From contig JAJYJD010000156.1 in NCBI GenBank assembly GCA_021789755.1, positions 1 to 8,203 on the forward strand: a DNA stretch of 8,203 bases, given 5' to 3'. Numbering within the stretch: position 1 is the first letter of the stretch; each line of letters opens with the position of its first letter. The DNA comes from Bacteroidota bacterium. Its GTDB lineage: Bacteria; Bacteroidota; Ignavibacteria; Kryptoniales; JAKASW01. Both the position numbers and the translations under genes were made by a program. The notes below the pieces were generated by a model. That model saw only the letters and a program-made list of their open reading frames with translations, did no database searches and was not told the DNA's origin. Shown one piece after another: positions 1-6,238 of the stretch.

Positions 1-419
1 AGAAGGGTCGTCCCGTCGGTGGTCACAATGCTCTTTCCCAGCGCGAGCTTCAACGAGGGGTTTTCGGATTCCTTAATGACGATATTCGGGTCGCCGGGGA
101 GAACGATATCGCCGCCTTTATATTCCCTGATCACCTGCGGCTTCACGTTCGCTCCGGTCACTTCAGGCGAAGTGTCGACATGCGCGATGAGTCCTATAAC
201 CGGAACAGATTTCTTGACATTCGACGGGATTGTCGCCATCACGTAACCGTAATTGTCCATCCCGACTTGCGGCACACCGAGATCTTTCAGCTCTTTCGCG
301 AGGAGCTTGAGGAGGTCGAGTTGTTTTGCAGTGCTCGGGTACGAATCGGAATCTTCCTTCGACTGCGTATCTATGACGACGTAACGGAGGAACCGCTGGA
401 GAACTGTCTCGGTTGGCAT
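1..419 (-). CDS. pepT: Peptidase T (tripeptide aminopeptidase), N-terminal part, cut by window edge
   Basis: This is the first 139 codons of an M20-family zinc aminopeptidase that removes N-terminal residues from tripeptides in the cytoplasm. The reading frame runs off the left edge of the window. Visible motifs are the M20 metal-binding segment IAHVDTSPEVTG (residues 78-89; His80 would be a zinc ligand and Asp82 the catalytic-site Asp), then KPQVIREYKGGDI (93-105) and TTDGTTL (133-139). The last of these leads into the bridging zinc-ligand Asp motif, which lies outside the window. This string of motifs is characteristic of PepT rather than other M20 enzymes. The start is fixed by an ATG with a GAGAGG ribosome site (425-430) five bases upstream. 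About one third of the usual ~408-residue protein is present, with no frameshift seen. The gene lies 341 nt beyond msrB on the same strand and is probably a separate transcription unit. Confidence 0.9.
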   Translation of the reverse strand, partial: MPTETVLQRFLRYVVIDTQSKEDSDSYPSTAKQLDLLKLLAKELKDLGVPQVGMDNYGYVMATIPSNVKKSVPVIGLIAHVDTSPEVTGANVKPQVIREYKGGDIVLPGDPNIVIKESENPSLKLALGKSIVTTDGTTL

Positions 420-760
420 ATTAACCTCTCGATGCTGGGTTGATGGGGGAGGATGGAAAGGAATCGGAAATTTTTGGATGAATTGAGCTGTAACTATTGT
501 GTTCCGTCATAGCACAACTTTAGCCCTGATCGTTTGTCAACGGAAAAGATACCCAGGCTCAGTTACAAATTCAATGCGATAAGGTTGTTACAACTGCCTC
601 AACTGAACCTTCTTCCGGACTATGTTTGCCCCCGGGGCTGTCAGGCGGCATAAACAAACTCCGCTGCCGAACTCTGAACCGGTGAAGATAACAGAACCCG
701 TTCCGGCGATCTGGGGTTCGTCTATAATCGATCCGGCTGCAAAACGGAAATTTGGGTGTT
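420..760. other. Intergenic region between msrB and pepT, no gene recognised
   Basis: These 341 bases lie downstream of msrB and upstream of pepT, both on the minus strand. I see no convincing coding frame, no tRNA-like fold and no hairpin with a T tract that would end msrB. It should contain the pepT promoter. A minus-strand TTGACA occurs at 535-540, but the nearest -10-like hexamer (TATGAC, 506-511) is 23 nt away, too far for a normal promoter. A short G/C palindrome (around 629-640) and a GTTG-TTA-CAAC dyad (around 583-594) are present but too small to interpret. Confidence 0.6.
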
Positions 761-1288
761 CTACCTTCCGCTATCCGGTATAAATATCAGCGCCGCGGAA
801 TTCATGCAATACCTTTTTCCGGTCGGCGGCGGACCGTCGTCGAAGACGTGACCGAGATGGTTGCCGGCCCTGTCGAGGACTTCCAGGCGCGGTTCGCCGG
901 GTAAACCGTAATCCCAGCGAAGAACGACAGCGTTCTGATTTATCGGCGCCCAGAAACTTGGCCACCCCGTACCTGAGTGAAACTTGGTCTTCGAGCTGAA
1001 TACCGGCTGATGTGTAGCCGCGCTGTAGTACGTGCCGGGCCCGAACTCTTGATCCAGCTTACCGCTGTATGGGGCTTCGGTTCCGGCTTCGCGCATGATG
1101 TAATACTGAAACGGTGTCAGGAGCTTCTTCCACTCGGCGTCCGATTTGAATTCGCTTGTGTCGAACGTGCCCGAGACGATCTTGCCGTTTGATTCGGTCG
1201 GCCCCGGCTTTTCACCTGTTCCCCTGCTTAGCACGGCACCGACTCCGCCGACGGCGATTGCCAACAATATGACCGATATACTCTTCAT
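761..1288 (-). CDS. msrB: Exported/anchored methionine-R-sulfoxide reductase MsrB, zinc-less single-Cys form
   Basis: This protein (175 residues) reduces methionine-R-sulfoxide in oxidised proteins. Residues 5-20 form a hydrophobic signal peptide or anchor, so it should act outside the cytoplasmic membrane. The MsrB fold is plain: GTEAPYSGK (69-77), FSSKTKFHSGTGWPSFW (97-113), HLGHVFDDGPPPTGKRYCMNSAAL (144-167, catalytic Cys161, conserved His147 and Asn163). Oddly, the two CxxC zinc pairs of most MsrB proteins are absent: Ser89/Thr92 and Asp139/Gly142 stand at those sites. The position before GWPSF that holds a resolving Cys in some family members is Thr107, so Cys161 is the only Cys. The frame is open upstream to 1447, but those 53 codons encode repeat-derived sequence. 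The ATG at 1288 is preferred because it starts the signal sequence and has GAGGG upstream, although the spacing is long (about 10-11 nt). It lies 197 nt downstream of dipZ, a plausible electron donor. Confidence 0.93.
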   Translation of the reverse strand: MKSISVILLAIAVGGVGAVLSRGTGEKPGPTESNGKIVSGTFDTSEFKSDAEWKKLLTPFQYYIMREAGTEAPYSGKLDQEFGPGTYYSAATHQPVFSSKTKFHSGTGWPSFWAPINQNAVVLRWDYGLPGEPRLEVLDRAGNHLGHVFDDGPPPTGKRYCMNSAALIFIPDSGR

Positions 1289-1387
1289 AATTTCAATTCC
1301 CTCTTTCAAAATTGCACTCCTCGTTGTCCGGCTTGCTGTTGCCATGTCACAGTATGGGTCTTGACACCGGGGAAAATCATCGGCCGT

Positions 1388-1465
1388 CGCCGGGAATCCC
1401 CCTCGCCTTAATCCTCTCCCTTCAAGGGAGAGGAACCGCCGGGACATCCTTCTCCCAAAGAAGGG
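1388..1465. repeat. Double-hairpin palindromic repeat between dipZ and msrB
   Basis: A near-perfect palindrome, CCTCTCCCTT-C-AAGGGAGAGG (1413-1433), is followed by a second hairpin, CCTTCT-CCCAA-AGAAGG (1448-1464). The first palindrome is bracketed by exact 8-bp direct repeats CGCCGGGA at 1388-1395 and 1437-1444, which could be a target-site duplication or part of the repeat unit. The composition (CCTCTCC ... GGAGAGG next to TTAAGG.GAGGGG on the minus strand) resembles the small dispersed palindromic repeats common in many bacterial genomes. In the RNA from dipZ to msrB both hairpins would form. Neither is followed by a T tract, so they are more likely an mRNA processing or attenuation structure, or simply a mobile repeat, than a strong terminator. 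Only one copy is visible here, so the family assignment is inference. Confidence 0.55.
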
Positions 1466-1485
1466 TAAATTAGAGGCCGGTCTAC

Positions 1486-3225
1486 TCAGCCGAAAGTGAA
1501 CGCGAACGCCTCAATGCCGGGAGTCTCAAATTCAAGCTTCAACACGTGCGCGCCCGGCTTACCGTGGAGATTCACCAGCGTGTACAGCCGTGCCGAGTCT
1601 ATCGTGACAACGCCGTCCTTCACATCCGAGCCCGCGTTCGTATCATCCACAGGCTTCCCGTCGACGAAGACCTTCACCTTCGCGCCGACGCCAGCCGTTC
1701 CCGGACGGAGGACGAGAAATACTTTGTCGGCGTAGAAATGATAGTTCAGCTCTGAGTTCGCTCCGGAAACCGCCTCATGCTTTCGAATGTCCCAATTGCC
1801 GCCCAGGCTGAACGAGTTCATGCCGGGCGTTTTCGCGAGCACGAATTCCCGATTGCCCGTGCGCAGCGTGCCCGACGGATAATAGTACTCCATCCTGTAA
1901 GCTCCGAGATATGTCTCGGGGGATTGCTCCCCTTCCGGAGTCTGGTCCGGTATGTTTGAAAGAGGGGAACTTATATTCTGGCCGGCCTGCCGGAGAAGAT
2001 CCTGGATCGCAGTTTCCATCTTGTCGTACTCGCCCTCGCCGAAGTGCGTCCTCCTCACCACACCGTTCGCGTCGATGAGATATTCGGCGGGCCAGTACTC
2101 GTTGTTGTAGTTATTCCAGGTCGAGTAATCGTTGTCCTGCGCGACGGGATAGTGGATGTTGTACATCTTTATCGCGTTAAGGACGTTGTCCGTGTTGTGC
2201 TCGAACTGAAACTCTGGCGTGTGTACGCCAATCACCACGAAACCCTGGTCTTTATATTTGTCGTACCAAGCGGTTACATGAGGGAGCGTCCTGATGCAGT
2301 TGATGCATGTGTAAGTCCAGAAATCCACCAGCACCACTTTTCCTCTCAGGCTCCTTATCGAAATGGGGCCATCCGTGTTGAGCCACTTCGTTACGCCGAC
2401 GAAGTCCGGTGCCTTGTAGTTCGCGTTGAACAAATCGCCCTGAGATGGGTCGACATACTTCACGGGCTTTACTCCCTTGAGGACGTTCAGCTGACGGGTC
2501 ACCGAGCTGTCGCTCTCGAATCCGTTCAGCGTCGTGCTGAACTGCGGAAAGGCGTTCAGCAACTTCGTCTCGATGTACCTGTCGTAGTTCGTATAGATTG
2601 CCAGGGCCGTGAGTAGCATGACAACTCCGAAGCTCTGCTGTATCCTTCCGAGGTGAGCCGAAAGGAAACGGGTTCGCGTTATGATGCTCTGTCCACCATA
2701 CGCGAAAATGAAAAGGGGTATTCCGACGCCGGTGACATAGGCAGCGGTCACAAGGACGACGGTGAACGTGACTCTTCCGGTCGCGGCGAGAGTCGCTATG
2801 GTCGCGAGGATCGGACCGGCGCATGGCGACCAGACTATTCCGAGCGAAAGTCCCGTCAGAAATCCCGCGCCGAACCCGCTTCCCTGTTTCGATCTTTGTC
2901 CGAAGTAGCTGCTCAGCCTGCTGATGAATCCCTCCACCGCCCTCGAAAGCGCGGGGACAACCATCGTCAGACCGAGAAACCCGATGACAAAGACCGCGAC
3001 AAACCGGAGCGAGTTCGGATCGAAATGAAATAATTTGACCAGATACGAAATCGCCAGCGTGAAAAATCCGAAGCTCAGCATTATTCCGAGCGTTATGCCG
3101 AGCGGCCTCTTATGCCCTTTACTTGCGACCGACGCGGAAAGAATGATCGGAAGTATCGGCCAGATACACGGCGCGAGAATCGTCACCAATCCCGCCAGAA
3201 AAGCGAATCCAATCAGTATTAACAT
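1486..3225 (-). CDS. dipZ: DipZ-like transmembrane thiol-disulfide relay (CcdA domain + thioredoxin-like + C-terminal beta domain)
   Basis: This is a 579-residue inner-membrane protein that carries reducing power from cytoplasmic thioredoxin to the periplasm. Domain order: a CcdA/DsbD-type six-helix membrane domain (about 1-212) with the paired redox cysteines in APCIWPILP (Cys20) and SPCAGPIL (Cys135); a linker; a TlpA/thioredoxin-like domain (about 270-413) with active site FWTYTCINC (Cys307, Cys310); and a C-terminal beta-rich domain (about 435-579, with YRMEYYYPSG, FYADKVFLVLRPG and VFVDGKPV) typical of DipZ proteins. The four redox cysteines are the only ones in the protein, as expected for a clean relay. 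The start ATG has AGGAG four bases upstream. Stop is TGA at 1486-1488. Msr downstream on the same strand suggests that periplasmic MsrB is one client. CcdA-type domains also support cytochrome c maturation, relevant to the octaheme protein encoded divergently. It is somewhat shorter than the mycobacterial DipZ (~695 residues). Confidence 0.95.
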   Translation of the reverse strand: MLILIGFAFLAGLVTILAPCIWPILPIILSASVASKGHKRPLGITLGIMLSFGFFTLAISYLVKLFHFDPNSLRFVAVFVIGFLGLTMVVPALSRAVEGFISRLSSYFGQRSKQGSGFGAGFLTGLSLGIVWSPCAGPILATIATLAATGRVTFTVVLVTAAYVTGVGIPLFIFAYGGQSIITRTRFLSAHLGRIQQSFGVVMLLTALAIYTNYDRYIETKLLNAFPQFSTTLNGFESDSSVTRQLNVLKGVKPVKYVDPSQGDLFNANYKAPDFVGVTKWLNTDGPISIRSLRGKVVLVDFWTYTCINCIRTLPHVTAWYDKYKDQGFVVIGVHTPEFQFEHNTDNVLNAIKMYNIHYPVAQDNDYSTWNNYNNEYWPAEYLIDANGVVRRTHFGEGEYDKMETAIQDLLRQAGQNISSPLSNIPDQTPEGEQSPETYLGAYRMEYYYPSGTLRTGNREFVLAKTPGMNSFSLGGNWDIRKHEAVSGANSELNYHFYADKVFLVLRPGTAGVGAKVKVFVDGKPVDDTNAGSDVKDGVVTIDSARLYTLVNLHGKPGAHVLKLEFETPGIEAFAFTFG

Positions 3226-3493
3226 TTTACTCCTGCCTATTCCTAAGCTCAGAACAAGCGCGAAAGTTCCAACTTACGACATATGCCGAGAAGCGCCCTG
3301 GCATTGGATGAAGAGGCGGTGAAAAAGCTTACAGCAAAAGATGATGAAAACCCCCAATTCATGCCGGGAAGCGAGGAGATGGTTTGCCGGGAGCGTCTTG
3401 GTGTAGATTGTGGCAGTGCACCTGCTTAAAGATTTTACAGCTGTGACTTTATTCCCCTTTAGACGAGGAAAACGCTCTAAAAAACCGCAGAAA

Positions 3494-3520
3494 TTTGGGC
3501 ATACCGCTTGTATTTATAAA
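3494..3520 (+). promoter_or_regulatory. Putative promoter giving a leaderless merR-operon transcript
   Basis: A TATAAA hexamer (3515-3520) ends six bases before the merR ATG (3527), and a TTTG lies at 3494-3497, about 33 bases before the same A. Bacteroidota promoters typically have TTTG or TTG near -33 and an A/T-rich element near -7, so transcription would start at or next to the ATG. This would account for the lack of any ribosome site in front of merR. The call rests on spacing and short motifs only. Confidence 0.35.
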
Positions 3521-3524
3521 TACA
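3509..3524. promoter_or_regulatory. Perfect 16-bp palindrome TGTATTTATAAATACA, candidate operator
   Basis: This perfect inverted repeat with no loop ends two bases before the merR start codon and encloses the putative -10 hexamer. Position and symmetry suggest a binding site for a dimeric regulator. The obvious candidate is the MerR-type protein encoded immediately downstream, which would give autoregulation of the operon. Classical MerR sites sit in the 19-20 bp spacer between -35 and -10, so a site over the -10 would be atypical and more like a repressor site. A/T-rich palindromes can also arise by chance. Confidence 0.5.
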
Positions 3525-3526
3525 GC

Positions 3527-4003
3527 ATGGAAACAGAAGACACAGAAAAACCGGTATACGCTATTCGCGAGGTCGCGGGGAGACTGGGAGTCTCAGTCGA
3601 GACTATCAGGCTGTATGAACGCCACGGATTGGTGATAATAACTAAATCAGAAAGCGGCCAGCGAATTTATTCTGAGAGCGATATCGAACGCTTGAAATGC
3701 ATACGTTCAGCTATTAACGAGCTCAAGATCTCGATCGAAGGAATAAGACGGATGCAGTCGATGGTTCCATGCTGGTCTCACATTCAATGTCCCGAAGAGC
3801 AGAGGAAGAAATGTCCCGCCTTTCTGAGGGGAAGCGGTGGATGCTGGACGTATAAGCATAACGGCAACTCATGCGCGGATCTCGACTGCCGTGCCTGCAA
3901 AGTTTACAAGCTCTCCGGCACGTGCGAAAACATTAAAACTCTGATCTACCAGGACCTCTTACCACAACCCGAAAATTACAGGCAACAGGAAAACGAAACA
4001 TGA
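3527..4003 (+). CDS. MerR-family transcriptional regulator with Cys-rich two-CW-like C-terminal domain
   Basis: This 158-residue protein probably controls the operon it heads. Residues 11-78 are a MerR winged helix-turn-helix (YAIREVAGRLGVSVETIRLY, then ERHGL and the RIYSESDIERL wing/helix). The usual long dimerisation helix is replaced by a Cys-rich tail, residues 82-133, with eight cysteines: Cys82-Trp, Cys88, Cys96-Pro-Ala, Cys106-Trp, Cys116, Cys121, Cys124, Cys133. The CW...C...CPA...CW...C...C..C order matches the 'two-CW' Cys-rich domain found in diverse bacterial proteins, which could hold an Fe-S cluster or metal, or act as a thiol switch. This is inference. The frame is open upstream to a GTG at 3410, but the ATG at 3527 places the HTH at the usual distance from the N terminus. 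No ribosome site precedes it. The stop overlaps the next start by ATGA (4000-4003), implying translational coupling. Confidence 0.88.
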   Translation: METEDTEKPVYAIREVAGRLGVSVETIRLYERHGLVIITKSESGQRIYSESDIERLKCIRSAINELKISIEGIRRMQSMVPCWSHIQCPEEQRKKCPAFLRGSGGCWTYKHNGNSCADLDCRACKVYKLSGTCENIKTLIYQDLLPQPENYRQQENET

Positions 4004-5568
4004 AAAGAATCTTTCTTACTCTCTTTATTCTGGGCGTTTTCGCGGGCATGGTTTTCACAGCGCTTCACAAGAACAGTTCCGATACCCCTTCTCTCACAAA
4101 GTTGAAGGAAGAGTACTCCGCGAAAAGGCAACCATCTGTTGATCACTCCTTGTTCCCCGAACTCAAAAAGAAATTCAAGCGCCCGCAGGACGTAACCGCG
4201 GCATGCATCTCCTGCCACAACGGACGCGCAGCGGAAGTCATGCACTCAAACCACTGGCAATTTGAACGGACAGAATACATCGTCGGCAAAGGAATAAGAG
4301 CGATCGGCAAAAGGAACATACTCAACAACTTCTGCATCGGCATCACGACCAACGAGCAAAGCTGCACACGGTGCCATGCCGGTTACGGCTACGCCGACAC
4401 CAAGGCGTACTTCAGCGACTCGCTCGATGTCGATTGCCTCGCATGCCATGACAACAGCGGTACCTATGCCAAGATGAACGAGGGCGCCGGCATGCCGGAC
4501 ACGTCGGTCAACTTAACCTACGTAGCTCAGCACGTCGGTAAGCCGACACGATCTGACTGCGGTGCCTGCCACTTCTTCGGCGGCGGCGGGAACAACGTGA
4601 AGCACGGCGACCTGGAAGAGGCGTTGTTCGATCCGACACGCGAAGTCGACGTTCATATGGCTGACGACGGCGTCAACATGCAGTGCGTCGACTGCCACAC
4701 CGCGCAGAAGCATCAGATGCTCGGAAAGATGTATTCCGTCTCCTCGATGAACCGCAACCGGGTCCAGTGCGAAACCTGCCACGGCTCCCTGCCGCACAAG
4801 GACAACGTGCTTAACGACCACACGCTCAAAGTCGCATGCCAGACCTGCCATATACCCGAATACGCCAAGGTCAATCCGACGAAAATGTTCTGGGACTGGT
4901 CGAAAGCCGGCAAACTGAAGGACGGCAAACCGTTTGAACTCAAGGATTCAAATGGGACGGACATTTATATGTCCATCAAGGGCGCGTTCAAATGGGAAAA
5001 GGATGTGAAACCGAGTTACGTTTGGTTCAACGGAACGGCGACCCACTACCTTCTCGGCGACAGGTTCGATCCCTCGAAGCCGCTCGACATGAACCACCTG
5101 ATGGGAAGCTACAACGACCCCGATTCCAAGATCTATCCGGTAAAGATTCACATAGCCAAACAAATCTATGACACTCAGAACGATTATCTGATACAGCCGA
5201 AGCTTTACTCGGCGAAAAAAGGTGACGGCGGCTTCTGGGGCGATTTCAACTGGGAGCGCGCCGCCGAAGTCGGGATGAAGGCAGTCAATCTTCCGTACAG
5301 CGGTCATTACGGTTTCACCGAGACGAGGATGTACTGGCCGATAAACCACATGGTATCGCCGAAGGAAGAAGCAGTACAGTGCGGCGAATGCCACACGCGT
5401 AACGACGGGCGCCTCGCCGATGTCGGCGGGTTCTACATGCCGGGGCGCGATTACAATCCGTGGGTTGAGAGAATCGGGGTGGGACTCATGGCGATCACGC
5501 TCGGCGGGGTTTTCATGCACGGCGGCGCACGACTCGTCGTCAGCCGCAAAAGGAAAAGGAACGTCTGA
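4000..5568 (+). CDS. otr: Octaheme c-type cytochrome, octaheme tetrathionate reductase (OTR) family, doubly membrane-anchored
   Basis: This is a 522-residue periplasmic multiheme reductase. Exactly eight CxxCH motifs occur, starting at residues 69, 122, 146, 187, 229, 257, 280 and 461. The lone eighth motif after a ~180-residue gap, and the segment CIGITTNEQSCTRCHAGYGY (112-131), are hallmarks of the OTR family. The characterised Shewanella enzyme reduces tetrathionate and also nitrite and hydroxylamine in vitro, and its active-site haem is ligated by lysine. I cannot assign that lysine without an alignment; Lys135, just after haem 2, is a candidate. Residues 3-21 are a signal peptide or anchor. 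Residues 489-514 form a C-terminal membrane helix ending in SRKRKR, putting the extreme C terminus in the cytoplasm, with His507 inside the helix. The start overlaps merR by 4 nt with AGGA upstream, and the cytochrome b gene begins one base after the stop. The family call is firm; the physiological substrate is not. Confidence 0.92.
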   Translation: MKRIFLTLFILGVFAGMVFTALHKNSSDTPSLTKLKEEYSAKRQPSVDHSLFPELKKKFKRPQDVTAACISCHNGRAAEVMHSNHWQFERTEYIVGKGIRAIGKRNILNNFCIGITTNEQSCTRCHAGYGYADTKAYFSDSLDVDCLACHDNSGTYAKMNEGAGMPDTSVNLTYVAQHVGKPTRSDCGACHFFGGGGNNVKHGDLEEALFDPTREVDVHMADDGVNMQCVDCHTAQKHQMLGKMYSVSSMNRNRVQCETCHGSLPHKDNVLNDHTLKVACQTCHIPEYAKVNPTKMFWDWSKAGKLKDGKPFELKDSNGTDIYMSIKGAFKWEKDVKPSYVWFNGTATHYLLGDRFDPSKPLDMNHLMGSYNDPDSKIYPVKIHIAKQIYDTQNDYLIQPKLYSAKKGDGGFWGDFNWERAAEVGMKAVNLPYSGHYGFTETRMYWPINHMVSPKEEAVQCGECHTRNDGRLADVGGFYMPGRDYNPWVERIGVGLMAITLGGVFMHGGARLVVSRKRKRNV

Positions 5569-5569
5569 A

Positions 5570-6238
5570 ATGAAAAAAGAATACATATATCACAGGTTCG
5601 AGAGGTTCTGGCACTGGATGCAGGCACTTCTCATAATTTTCCTCGGCGTAACAGGATTTGAAATCCACGGCGCCTTCACGTTCTTCGGTTACGAAAACGC
5701 GGTGCAGTATCACGAGATCGCTGCTTGGAGCTTCATAATACTGATAGCGTTCGCCATCTTCTGGCATTTCACGAAGGGCGAGTGGCGGCAGTACCTCCCC
5801 ACCTGGAAAAACATGCGCTCGCAGGCAGATTACTACATCTTCGGGATATTCAGGAACGCGCCGCACCCAACAAAAAAAACGGTTCTCAGCAAGTTGAACC
5901 CGCTTCAGAAGCTCGTCTACGCCGGCCTCAAGGCGCTAATCATACCGACGATGGTGGTCACCGGGCTGATCTACATGTTCTACCGCTACCCGCAGCGGAA
6001 CGAAGTCCTCGGATTAAACATCAGCGGGCTGCAAAACGTGGCGGTACTCCATACGATCGGCGCATTCCTCCTCGTCACTTTCTTTATCGCGCATCTCTAC
6101 CTCATTACAACGGGACAAACCGTAACGTCGAATCTGAAGGCGATGATAACCGGATACGAGGAAGTGCCTGAAAAAGACGAGAAAGAAATTCAAAAGGTTG
6201 AAGTCGGTACACCCCAAATAGGTGAGGTTGCAAAATGA
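5570..6238 (+). CDS. Membrane cytochrome b (Ni-hydrogenase/b561-type), likely quinol-oxidising partner of the octaheme enzyme
   Basis: This 222-residue protein has about four membrane helices (roughly 15-33, 48-66, 115-138, 155-180) and matches the cytochrome b561/Ni-hydrogenase b-type pattern seen in thiosulfate reductase and formate dehydrogenase membrane subunits. Candidate haem b ligands are His15 (RFWHW), His48 (YHEIAAW), His66, His161 (LHTIGAF) and His175 (AHLYL). It would oxidise menaquinol and pass electrons to the octaheme protein encoded one base upstream. The reverse direction is possible if that enzyme works oxidatively. The start at 5570 is chosen because the protein then begins MKKEYIYHRFERFWHW, a standard N terminus for the family, and an AGGA lies upstream. 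The longer open frame reaching back to 5420 only overlaps the otr gene. The last ~25 residues are charged and probably cytoplasmic. The stop overlaps the next start by ATGA (6235-6238). Confidence 0.88.
   Translation: MKKEYIYHRFERFWHWMQALLIIFLGVTGFEIHGAFTFFGYENAVQYHEIAAWSFIILIAFAIFWHFTKGEWRQYLPTWKNMRSQADYYIFGIFRNAPHPTKKTVLSKLNPLQKLVYAGLKALIIPTMVVTGLIYMFYRYPQRNEVLGLNISGLQNVAVLHTIGAFLLVTFFIAHLYLITTGQTVTSNLKAMITGYEEVPEKDEKEIQKVEVGTPQIGEVAK

Larger units (their letters stand above)
3226..3526. other. Divergent intergenic region between dipZ and the merR operon
   Basis: These 301 bases separate dipZ (leftward) from merR (rightward) and must hold both promoters. The right end carries a 16-bp palindrome and a likely promoter, described separately. 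On the dipZ side, apart from the AGGAG ribosome site, I see no clear -35/-10 pair. A 48-codon open frame (3283-3429, plus strand) is present but has no ribosome site and no recognisable motif, and I do not call it a gene. No RNA gene or riboswitch fold was recognised. Confidence 0.6.

Noticed and set aside
506..540. TTGACA / TATGAC as a sigma-70-like pepT promoter on the minus strand
   Set aside because: The 23-nt spacing is too long and Bacteroidota promoters use different elements. Not strong enough to annotate.
1289..1447. Upstream extension of msrB to an ATG at 1447
   Set aside because: The extra 53 codons read through the palindromic repeat, contain no MsrB or signal features, and would place the signal sequence internally. 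The ATG at 1288 starts the signal peptide directly.
2044..2616. 190-codon plus-strand frame inside dipZ
   Set aside because: Antisense shadow of the thioredoxin-domain coding region. The minus-strand frame carries the full set of DipZ motifs.
2653..3033. 126-codon plus-strand frame inside dipZ
   Set aside because: Highly charged composition typical of an antisense shadow over membrane-helix codons. No domain pattern.
3283..3429. 48-codon open frame on the plus strand between dipZ and merR
   Set aside because: No ribosome site, no recognisable motif, and it lies in a region that must contain promoters. A degraded gene fragment is possible but cannot be supported.
3410..3526. GTG start at 3410 extending merR by 39 codons
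   Set aside because: It would add a basic, unmatched N-terminal stretch before the HTH domain and run through the palindrome. MerR proteins normally begin a few residues before the HTH.
4948..5586. 212-codon minus-strand frame inside the octaheme gene
   Set aside because: Antisense shadow. The plus-strand frame carries the CxxCH motifs and the operon overlaps.
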